Made by a program: the position numbers and the translations under genes. The notes beneath the pieces were generated by a model. It was not told the origin of the DNA, did not search any database, and saw only the letters and a program-made list of their open reading frames with translations. A stretch of 64,000 nucleotides of DNA from Cellulophaga sp. HaHa_2_95. GTDB taxonomy: Bacteria; Bacteroidota; Bacteroidia; Flavobacteriales; Flavobacteriaceae. Of this stretch, positions 53,683 through 60,931 are shown piece after piece (position 1 is the first letter of the stretch; each line of letters begins with the position of its first letter). The stretch covers positions 2,170,001 through 2,234,000 of the forward strand of contig NZ_CP058988.1 in NCBI RefSeq assembly GCF_019278565.1, written 5' to 3'.

Positions 53683-54903
53683 ATGGAAAGAAGAAAGTTT
53701 ATTAGTAGGTCATCTTTAGCAACCTTGACAGGGATTTTAGGAATGGATATTGTCTTTGGGAATTTGCTTCCAGATAATTACACCCCTTTAGAAATACAAG
53801 AAACAGATCCTTTTAAGTTGTTTAAATTAAATAAGGATATGCTGGTGCTAAATGATAAACCATGGAACATAGAAGCACAGGCCCATTTGCTCGATGATAA
53901 AGTTACACCGAACACCGCGATGTTTATTCGGAATAATGGAAAAATTCCGGAAGGCATAGATATTAATACATGGACATTATCTTTTGATGGAGAATCCATC
54001 AACCAAAAGAAAACATATACCTTAAGTGAGCTCAAAACTAAATTTAAGCACTATACCTATCAGCTTACCTTAGAGTGTGGAGGAAATGGGAGAAGCGAGT
54101 TCAACCCGCCAGCGAAAGGCAATCAGTGGACTATCGGTGCAGTTTCTTCTGCGAAATGGACGGGAATTCGTTTAAAAGATATTTTGGCTGAGGTAGGTGT
54201 AAAATCTGACGCAGTATATATTGGATATCACGCCGCAGATACCCATTTGAGTGGTGACCCTACTAAAGAACCTATTTCACGTGGGGTGCCCATCGCAAAA
54301 GCTTTACAAGAGGAAACTATCTTGGCTTTTCAAATGAATGGTGAAGATATTCCGGTAGCTCATGGATATCCTTTACGACTTATAGCTGGTGGATATCCTG
54401 CTTCTGCTTCGGGAAAATGGTTGAATAGAATTAGTGTTCGAAATATAGTACATGACGGAGAGAAAATGACAGGAATGTCATATAAAGTGCCAAAAAATCC
54501 TGTGGCACCAGGAGTAGAGGTTAAAGAAGAAGATATGCGTATTATAGAATCTATGCCCATAAAATCTTTGGTAACTTATCCTAAATCTGGAGCTACTTTT
54601 GGGATGGCTAAAAGTTTAGAAATTAGAGGTCATGCTTGGGCGGGGGAATTAAATGTTTCTAAAGTTGAATATTCTATCGATTTTGGAAGTACATGGAGCA
54701 CGTGTTCCTTAGAAAAGGAAGTAAACAGGTTTGCATGGCAGCATTTTTCTGCTAAAATAAAATTTCCGAAAAAAGGATATTATGAAGTTTGGGCAAAAGC
54801 AACCGATAGTAATGGTCACTCACAACCCATGCTTGTTCCAGGGTGGAATCCGAAAGGCTATTTAAATAATGCATGTCATAGAATTGCCGTAAAAGTTGTT
54901 TAA
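53683..54903 (+). CDS. sulfite-oxidase-like molybdopterin oxidoreductase
   Basis: 406 aa. N-terminal ERRKFISRSS with a hydrophobic stretch indicates Tat export. The molybdenum ligand is Cys132 in LECGGNGR; HGYPLRL and GGYPASASGKWL surround the cofactor. The C-terminal dimerisation domain (about 295-405) has the usual immunoglobulin-like pattern. Periplasmic oxidation of sulfite to sulfate, or a related S- or N-oxide reaction, passing electrons to the adjacent cytochrome. SorA or SoxC assignment is not possible by eye. Confidence 0.9.
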   Translation: MERRKFISRSSLATLTGILGMDIVFGNLLPDNYTPLEIQETDPFKLFKLNKDMLVLNDKPWNIEAQAHLLDDKVTPNTAMFIRNNGKIPEGIDINTWTLSFDGESINQKKTYTLSELKTKFKHYTYQLTLECGGNGRSEFNPPAKGNQWTIGAVSSAKWTGIRLKDILAEVGVKSDAVYIGYHAADTHLSGDPTKEPISRGVPIAKALQEETILAFQMNGEDIPVAHGYPLRLIAGGYPASASGKWLNRISVRNIVHDGEKMTGMSYKVPKNPVAPGVEVKEEDMRIIESMPIKSLVTYPKSGATFGMAKSLEIRGHAWAGELNVSKVEYSIDFGSTWSTCSLEKEVNRFAWQHFSAKIKFPKKGYYEVWAKATDSNGHSQPMLVPGWNPKGYLNNACHRIAVKVV

Positions 54904-55386
54904 ATGGGGGTAGAGGAAAAATTTAAACAAAGTGTTAAGGGTATTCATAGCTTATTAGCCATTCTTTTAATTGGTTTTATAGGCGTACTTGTAATTCTGT
55001 TTTTTATAATTAAGGATGCGGCTACTACTACGACCAATGCTCCAATTATAGCTCCTGATTATGTTGAGGTACCCGTCAATGAAGAAGATTTAGACAAGAT
55101 AGAAAATGGCATTCATGTGCGAACAGGTTTTGTAGAAGGTGAAGGTTTGATGTTGGTAGTGCAAAATTGTACTAGTTGTCACTCGGCTAAATTAGTGACA
55201 CAAAATAGAATGTCGAAAGAAAAATGGTTGGCGACAATTCGATGGATGCAAGAAACTCAGAATTTATGGGATTTAGGAGTAAATGAAGAACCTATTTTAA
55301 ATTATTTAAGTACCAACTATGCGCCTAATCAAATAGGACGTAGAGCTAATTTAACAAATATAGATTGGTATAAACTAGAAGAATAG
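54904..55386 (+). CDS. membrane-anchored monohaem cytochrome c
   Basis: 160 aa. One N-terminal membrane helix (about 15-37), a linker, then a single c-type haem site C89-T-S-C92-H93. It begins directly after the molybdoenzyme stop, which makes it the probable electron acceptor of that enzyme, comparable to SorB or SoxD. The distal ligand is not evident. Confidence 0.88.
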   Translation: MGVEEKFKQSVKGIHSLLAILLIGFIGVLVILFFIIKDAATTTTNAPIIAPDYVEVPVNEEDLDKIENGIHVRTGFVEGEGLMLVVQNCTSCHSAKLVTQNRMSKEKWLATIRWMQETQNLWDLGVNEEPILNYLSTNYAPNQIGRRANLTNIDWYKLEE

Positions 55387-55396
55387 AGCGATTAGA

Positions 55397-56275
55397 ATGA
55401 AAGAATATGTTGATGTTTTTATAAATGCGTTTATGGGCGCCTTGAATTGGACTTGGAAATCCATCATTTTTGAAGTGCCTTGGTATACTAATTATTTTTG
55501 GGGGTTAATTTTGATATCCTTAGTAGTATGGAGTTTGGAAATTGCATTTCCATGGCGAAAAAATCAGTCTATTTTCAGAAAAGATTTTTGGTTAGATGGT
55601 TTCTATATGTTTTTCAATTTCTTTCTTTTTGTGATTGCAATAAGTGGTTTTTATAAATTATTAGAAACGTTTTTTTCCCAATTAGGAATTAGTGAATCTA
55701 GTCTTACACTAATCGATTTTTCTTCTTGGCCTTCTTGGGCGCAATTGGTAATTTTCTTTATCATCTTAGATTTTGTGCAGTGGTTTACACATACATTGCT
55801 TCATAAATATGAATTTTTATGGAATTTTCATAAAGTTCATCATAGTGTAAAAGAAATGGGTTTTGCTGCGCATTTAAGATATCATTGGATGGAAAATATA
55901 GTTTACAAACCTTTAAAAACGTTTGGAGTGATGATCTTGGGTGGCTTTGAGCCAGAACAAGCTTATATTGTGCATTTTATAGCCATAACAATAGGGCACT
56001 TTAATCATTCTAATATAAAAATAACTTGGGGTCCTTTGAAGTATATCTTAAATAATCCAGTAATGCATTTATACCATCATGCATATGATTTACCCAAAGG
56101 TACCTATGGCGTAAACTTTGGTATAAGCTTAAGCATTTGGGATTATATTTTTAAAACAAATTATATCCCAGAAGATAGTGGTACAATTGAATTGGGATTT
56201 CATGGAGATGATACGTTTCCAAAGGATTTTATACATCAGAATATGGAAGGTTTTAAACCTTTTAAAAAACAATAA
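55397..56275 (+). CDS. fatty-acid hydroxylase/sterol desaturase family protein
   Basis: 292 aa membrane-bound di-iron enzyme family. Histidine clusters: HTLLH, HKVHH (in WNFHKVHHS) and HLYHH, with several hydrophobic segments. Would hydroxylate or desaturate a lipid. Its place 10 bases after the cytochrome suggests it is cotranscribed with the sulfite-oxidase pair, and the functional link is unexplained. Confidence 0.9.
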   Translation: MKEYVDVFINAFMGALNWTWKSIIFEVPWYTNYFWGLILISLVVWSLEIAFPWRKNQSIFRKDFWLDGFYMFFNFFLFVIAISGFYKLLETFFSQLGISESSLTLIDFSSWPSWAQLVIFFIILDFVQWFTHTLLHKYEFLWNFHKVHHSVKEMGFAAHLRYHWMENIVYKPLKTFGVMILGGFEPEQAYIVHFIAITIGHFNHSNIKITWGPLKYILNNPVMHLYHHAYDLPKGTYGVNFGISLSIWDYIFKTNYIPEDSGTIELGFHGDDTFPKDFIHQNMEGFKPFKKQ

Positions 56276-56309
56276 AAAATCCTTTGGTTCTAAAACCAAA
56301 GGATTTTTT
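56275..56309. terminator. terminator between convergent genes
   Basis: Stem AAAATCCTTTGGTT / AACCAAAGGATTTT (about 56276-56289 with 56294-56307), loop CTAA, flanked by A and T runs. Confidence 0.9.
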
Positions 56310-56330
56310 ATTAGCGCTACTATTATTGTA

Positions 56331-56948
56331 TTATTGTTCCTTAAAGTTGATACTCCAAATACCGCGTACTTCATTTGTTCCATAGCCTAAAGCCATGTCT
56401 TGTGGATAAAGGCTTCTGATTACCGCAAGTGTTTCTGGATTTACATCATTTTCTGTTCCGTGACATTGCAGACACATTGCATTGGTTATAATTGGATAAT
56501 AAAATTCAACCGTATCGCCCATATTTTCCTTTATAAGAGGAGCAGGGGTAATGCCATTGACGATATCTTGTTTAAAAGATTTAATATATTCCAATTCGGC
56601 GGCATTGGCTTTATTCGCTTGGTTTCTAGGTTTATCAGAGACTCTTTTGATAGTTGCCTTATGTTTCAACGCCATACTATCAGTAATTGGATATGCTTGA
56701 ATACTACAGAATCTTAAAGCTTCCAAAGTTCCTTTTTTTTGTATAGTGCCTATCAATTGTTTTCCTAAAACTTGTTGTGTGGTCTGGGCATATTCTAAGC
56801 CTATAACTTCCAGATTTTTTTGGTTTTGAGTAGTCTTATGCGTCGCGTTTTCAACCGCAGGAATCTGCTTAGTGGTGTTGGTTTTAGTTTCTGAATCTTT
56901 ACAACCAACTAAAACCAACAAAAGTAAAGAGGGGATTATGAATTTCAT
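56331..56948 (-). CDS. DUF3365 (Tll0287-like) haem lipoprotein
   Basis: 205 aa with lipoprotein signal ending in VLVGC (Cys16). A single c-type haem motif Cys159-L-Q-Cys162-His163 lies in the DUF3365 domain (LRFCSIQAYPIT; YYPI). This family is thought to bind a haem for redox or gas sensing. It is the last gene of the rhodanese-HMA group; its start overlaps the HMA stop by one base. Confidence 0.87.
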   Translation of the reverse strand: MKFIIPSLLLLVLVGCKDSETKTNTTKQIPAVENATHKTTQNQKNLEVIGLEYAQTTQQVLGKQLIGTIQKKGTLEALRFCSIQAYPITDSMALKHKATIKRVSDKPRNQANKANAAELEYIKSFKQDIVNGITPAPLIKENMGDTVEFYYPIITNAMCLQCHGTENDVNPETLAVIRSLYPQDMALGYGTNEVRGIWSINFKEQ

Positions 56949-57217
56949 TATGATGATATTTTACCTGTAGCACAACTTATGAACGATTTTGCTTTCGAAG
57001 CAAATGAATTTTCTTCATCTATAGATGGGTATCCAATAGCTTTGAGTTTATCATGAACTTTTAAAAGGTCTTCGTTACTCTTAGTAGAAAAAGATATGAT
57101 AGAATTGTCTATATCGATCTTAATATCAGAAACAGTATCAATTTCTGAAATTTTGTTCTTAATTGTATTGGCACAACCACCACATTTTAAATTCTGAACG
57201 GTAATAGAATTTTGCAT
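56948..57217 (-). CDS. heavy-metal-associated (HMA) domain protein
   Basis: 89 aa. Metal site CGGC in LKCGGCANTIKNKI, then the ferredoxin-like HMA fold; a further Cys sits near the C-terminus (SFISCATGK). Likely copper chaperone or sulfane-sulfur/metal handling protein. Six bases after the rhodanese gene. Confidence 0.88.
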   Translation of the reverse strand: MQNSITVQNLKCGGCANTIKNKISEIDTVSDIKIDIDNSIISFSTKSNEDLLKVHDKLKAIGYPSIDEENSFASKAKSFISCATGKISS

Positions 57218-57223
57218 AGTTCT

Positions 57224-57562
57224 TTATTTATAGGCCATATAGCCACCCTTTAAATCAATAATATCTGTAAAGCCCATTTTCGAAAGCTTATTCGCTGCTC
57301 TTTTACTCCGCATTCCAGATTGGCAGTAGATATATAGAGGCTCATCTTTTTTGAATTTATTGAAAGCATTTTCAAAGGCAGCGGAATTGAAAAAATCAAT
57401 ATTAATTGCTTTTTTAATAGCACCTCTAGAAAATTCGTTAGGGGTTCTAACATCAACAAGTTGAACATTTTTAACTGCAATTGCAGCTTTATATGTTGAA
57501 GCGTTTATAGTTTTAATAAATTCAGAATTTTTGTTTCCGAATAGAAAATTTAAGAATGACAT
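57224..57562 (-). CDS. single-domain rhodanese-like protein
   Basis: 112 aa rhodanese domain with persulfide-forming Cys80 in YCQSGMRSKRA and the CDC25-like VDVRTPNEFSRG. A sulfur carrier or transferase. The start at 57562 (MSFLNFLFGN) gives the usual N-terminus; the frame stays open to an ATG at 57649, so an N-terminally longer form is possible. Heads the operon with the HMA and DUF3365 genes. A terminator-like hairpin lies immediately upstream. Confidence 0.87.
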   Translation of the reverse strand: MSFLNFLFGNKNSEFIKTINASTYKAAIAVKNVQLVDVRTPNEFSRGAIKKAINIDFFNSAAFENAFNKFKKDEPLYIYCQSGMRSKRAANKLSKMGFTDIIDLKGGYMAYK

Positions 57563-57574
57563 AATAGTATATTT

Positions 57575-57619
57575 TTTTAAAAAAATGGAAGTAGTCACAA
57601 CCACATCACTACTTCCATT
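57575..57619 (-). terminator. terminator-like hairpin before the rhodanese gene
   Basis: Perfect 12-base inverted repeat AATGGAAGTAGT / ACTACTTCCATT (57584-57595 with 57608-57619) followed on the - strand by TTTTTTT. It ends 17 bases before the rhodanese start codon. It may end the regulator transcript or act as an attenuator in the rhodanese leader. Confidence 0.8.
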
Positions 57620-57671
57620 GAAACAACCAACTAATAAACTATATGCCATTAAAGGCTCTAATTTATTACTG

Positions 57672-57715
57672 TAAAATTACAGTTTGTTAGTATCATTAAA
57701 AGTAACCTAGGTTAC
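57672..57715 (-). promoter_or_regulatory. rhodanese-operon promoter with GTAAC-N4-GTTAC operator
   Basis: GTAAC-CTAG-GTTAC (57702-57715) is centred 29.5 bp upstream of TAATTTTA (57679-57672, - strand), the geometry seen at cydA and the sulfite-oxidase gene. ACTGTAA-AA-TTACAGT (57668-57683) is a second palindrome over the -7 element. Confidence 0.65.
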
Positions 57716-57720
57716 ATAGG

Positions 57721-58353
57721 CTATAAATTAATTGCTTTTATGTAATTACGATGCAATTCTATTTTTCCTAATTCTTCCAATTTCTTTAGTAATCTAGAAA
57801 TGACCACTCTTGAGCTATGTAAGTCATACGCTATCTGTTGGTGTGTATTATGAATGGTCCTGTCATTGGTAATCCTTATTTTTTCTTTTAAGTAACCTAG
57901 TAAACGCTCATCCATATTTTGAAAAGCAATAGAATCTACGGTATTTAAGAGCTCTGTTAATCTATTATGGTAGCTTTCGAAAACAAAGTTTCTCCAGGAC
58001 TTATATTTGGCCGTCCATTCTTCCATTTTTTGAACAGGAACCATAATCAATTTTGTTTCTGTTTCGGCGATGGCTCTAATTTCACTGATAGACTGAGATA
58101 AGCAGCAACTCAATGTCATAGAACAGGTATCTCCTTTTTCTAAATAATATAATAAGAGTTCATCACCATCTTTATCTTCTCTTAAAATTTTTATAGCGCC
58201 AGAAATTAGTAAAGGCATGCTTTTGATGTATTCACCAATCTCAATTAATTTAAACCCTTCGGGTACTTCTTTGAATGTTCCTACTTGAACAATTTCTTCT
58301 ATTAGTTCTTTTTCAAATATAGTTCCGTAATTATCTATTAAATCTTTTATCAT
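57721..58353 (-). CDS. Crp/Fnr family transcriptional regulator
   Basis: 210 aa. N-terminal cyclic-nucleotide-binding-like barrel, a cysteine cluster Cys77, Cys83, Cys84 (DTCSMTLSCCLS), dimerisation helix, and C-terminal HTH with recognition helix SSRVVISRLLKKLEELG. The start at 58353 is chosen over 58446, which adds an unrelated hydrophobic extension. Not a classic Fnr: the N-terminal iron-sulfur cysteines are missing. Its stop lies 5 bases from a GTAAC-N4-GTTAC palindrome. Probable regulator of the rhodanese, cyd and sulfite-oxidase units. Confidence 0.9.
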   Translation of the reverse strand: MIKDLIDNYGTIFEKELIEEIVQVGTFKEVPEGFKLIEIGEYIKSMPLLISGAIKILREDKDGDELLLYYLEKGDTCSMTLSCCLSQSISEIRAIAETETKLIMVPVQKMEEWTAKYKSWRNFVFESYHNRLTELLNTVDSIAFQNMDERLLGYLKEKIRITNDRTIHNTHQQIAYDLHSSRVVISRLLKKLEELGKIELHRNYIKAINL

Positions 58354-58530
58354 GGTAGTGGAGTTCAGTAAAAAACAATCAATCTCAAATTTAAGAATAA
58401 TAAAGGAGTTCCGCTTAAAATAAAAGAACCATACGTTGTGAAGCACTATTCGTTTTTTTAAGAATCTTCTTATCTTTTAGCAAAATTAAATTCAATTTAT
58501 TATTAAATCATTACAATTGGGTCATAATTT

Positions 58531-58582
58531 TTGCTTAATAGGTAAATATGCATATATTTGGTAAACCAATTTGGTGAACCAA
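58531..58582 (+). promoter_or_regulatory. alginate-lyase promoter with tandem TTGGT-NN-ACCAA operators
   Basis: TTG at 58531-58533, 19 bases, TATATTTG at 58553-58560. TTGGTAAACCAA (58558-58569) and TTGGTGAACCAA (58571-58582), 13 bp apart, start inside the -7 element and cover the transcription start, as for a repressor. Confidence 0.75.
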
Positions 58583-58595
58583 TTAACTTAACAAT

Positions 58596-60929
58596 ATGAA
58601 ACATAGCCTGTTATTAATACTTTTACTCGTAGTGTTATTCACTTCTTGTAATTCAAAATCTCAAGGAATTGAGATGGCCAACAATGTAGAAGAGTTTAAT
58701 GAAATGGTTAAAAATTTGCAACCAGGAGATTCTATTGTATTGGCAAATGGAGTATGGAAAGATGCAGAGCTTGTTTTTGAAGGAAAAGGAACAGAAGAAG
58801 AACCAATAACATTAACTGTAGAAGATAAAGGGAAGGTTATTTTAGAGGGGGCTTCAAATCTTCAGTTAGCGGGTGAGCATTTAATTGTTAGTGGTCTTGT
58901 TTTTAAAAACGGGTACACCCCAACAAATGCGATTATTTCTTTCAGGAAAAATAGAGAAGAAATCGCTAATAATTCTAGATTAACAGAGTGTGTTATAGAT
59001 AATTTTAATAATCCAGAGCGTCAAGTGCAGGATTATTGGGTTACTATTTATGGGAAAAATAATCGTATAGATCATAACCATATTGTAGGTAAGAAAAATC
59101 TAGGAGTTACTATGATTGTTGGTTTAGATACAAAGGAAAGTGTACAAAATAATCATAAAATTGATCATAATTATTTCGGACCTCGCCCAACTTTTGGAAA
59201 CAATGGGGGAGAAACCTTACGAATAGGTACTAGTCATACTGCTTTAGAAAATTCTAATACGTTGGTGGAATCTAACTATTTTGATAGAACTAATGGCGAG
59301 CACGAAATTATATCCAACAAATCTTGTCAAAATACCTTTAAGTACAATACATTTTTTGAATGCACAGGAACTTTAACCATGCGCCATGGAAATGAAACCT
59401 TAGTAGATGGAAATGTCTTTATAGGTAACGGCAAACCAAGTACTGGTGGGGTTCGTATTATTAATGAAACGCAAACCGTAATTAATAATTATCATATTGG
59501 TTTAACAGGGTACCGCTTTAGAGGGGCTTTTGTAATGATGAATGGAGTGCCAAATTCGCCACCAAATCGTTACGTTCCTGTAATTGATTCTAGATTGAAC
59601 AACAATACATTTATTAACTGTGAACATATACAATTATGTGCAGGGAGTGATTCAGAAAGAAGTCAAGCACCTAGAACTTCAGAAATTTCTGGAAACATCT
59701 TTTACAATGATGATAAAGAAGACATTTTTACGGTGTATGATGATATTAGTGGTATTACTTTTAAAGATAATCTATTAGGAGAAAATGGTAAAACTAGTAT
59801 TGCTAATGGATTTGAGAATGCGGCAATTACTTTAGTGGAAAATGAACAAGGATTTTTGATTCCTACTTCAGATAAAATAAAAAATAAAGTTACGATTAGT
59901 CCAAATATTGCAACCAAGGAAAACACAGGAACAACTTGGTACTCTAAAGCAGACACTGGTGTTGCCCTAAACTCAGGAAAAATAATAAAAGTAGACGCAG
60001 GGATTAATACCTTATATGAAATTGTGAAGAAATCTAAAGCAGGTGATGTAATTGAATTATCAGAAGGTGGAACTTATTTAATTACAAAAGCAGTTCAAAT
60101 TAACCATCCATTGACATTTAAAACTTCAGGAACAGAAAAGGCCACCATTTTTTTTGAGCGTATGATGGCTTTCGAAATTCAAAATGGAGGAAGTCTTTCA
60201 TTAGAAAATATAACTTTTGATGGTACAAAATCCCCAGATTATGCAGGTAATTCAGTAATTAGCACAAGTAAGAACTCCATGCTAGATAATTATAAACTGT
60301 TTATTGATAACTGTGAATTTAAAGATATGGTAGTCAATCATTCTTTTGATGTTTTAAGGGTGTCTAAAGGAACATTTGCCGATACCATTAGTATCCAGAA
60401 TTCAACATTTAAAAACATTTCAGGTCACATTGCTGCCTTAGATAAGGAAACGGACGATATTGGAGCTTATAATGTAGAGTACCTGCTAATGAAAAACAAT
60501 ACCGTTACAGATATGCAGGGTGCTGCTTTGAGATTATACAGAGGGGGAAAAGACGAGAGTACCTTCGGCCCATTTTTAGAAGTTGACCACAATGTATTTA
60601 ATAATGTAGGTTTTGGTAAAAAAAATAAATATAATGCAGCAATGTCTTTGTATGGTGTTCAAGTAAATGATATTCAAAATAATAATTTTAATAATACCAA
60701 TGGTTTAAAAATGCACTTGGTTGTAGGAGAGCCAATTGTAAATGTGGTGAATAATAATTACTACAAGTCAGGTGAAATAGAAGTTACTGGAGATGAAAAA
60801 CATACTATAGCAAACCTTTATAATATCGAATCGGAGTTTAAAGAAGGAACCTTTCAATTATCAGAAAATTCCTCTTTAGTAGGAAAAGGAACAGACCAAA
60901 AAGAAATAGGAATTATAGCTAAGAACTAA
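58596..60929 (+). CDS. alginate lyase, polysaccharide lyase family 6
   Basis: 777 aa lipoprotein (signal ending FTSC, Cys18). Parallel beta-helix of the chondroitinase-B/PL6 fold over about residues 25-400 with catalytic Lys242 (EIISNKS) and Arg263 (TLTMRHGNET), and a second beta-helix domain in the C-terminal half (about 460-775). Depolymerises alginate by beta-elimination at the cell surface. First gene of an alginate operon with PL17 and KdgF genes; two bases precede the next gene. Confidence 0.92.
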   Translation: MKHSLLLILLLVVLFTSCNSKSQGIEMANNVEEFNEMVKNLQPGDSIVLANGVWKDAELVFEGKGTEEEPITLTVEDKGKVILEGASNLQLAGEHLIVSGLVFKNGYTPTNAIISFRKNREEIANNSRLTECVIDNFNNPERQVQDYWVTIYGKNNRIDHNHIVGKKNLGVTMIVGLDTKESVQNNHKIDHNYFGPRPTFGNNGGETLRIGTSHTALENSNTLVESNYFDRTNGEHEIISNKSCQNTFKYNTFFECTGTLTMRHGNETLVDGNVFIGNGKPSTGGVRIINETQTVINNYHIGLTGYRFRGAFVMMNGVPNSPPNRYVPVIDSRLNNNTFINCEHIQLCAGSDSERSQAPRTSEISGNIFYNDDKEDIFTVYDDISGITFKDNLLGENGKTSIANGFENAAITLVENEQGFLIPTSDKIKNKVTISPNIATKENTGTTWYSKADTGVALNSGKIIKVDAGINTLYEIVKKSKAGDVIELSEGGTYLITKAVQINHPLTFKTSGTEKATIFFERMMAFEIQNGGSLSLENITFDGTKSPDYAGNSVISTSKNSMLDNYKLFIDNCEFKDMVVNHSFDVLRVSKGTFADTISIQNSTFKNISGHIAALDKETDDIGAYNVEYLLMKNNTVTDMQGAALRLYRGGKDESTFGPFLEVDHNVFNNVGFGKKNKYNAAMSLYGVQVNDIQNNNFNNTNGLKMHLVVGEPIVNVVNNNYYKSGEIEVTGDEKHTIANLYNIESEFKEGTFQLSENSSLVGKGTDQKEIGIIAKN

Positions 60930-60931
60930 TT

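Noticed and set aside
57563-57649. Longer N-terminus as the definite rhodanese start
   Set aside because: It adds 29 residues without family similarity, across a terminator hairpin. It is kept only as a possibility in the attenuator finding.
58354-58446. Upstream extension of the Crp/Fnr regulator
   Set aside because: The extra 31 residues are unlike any Crp/Fnr N-terminus, and MIKDLIDNYG is a normal start.
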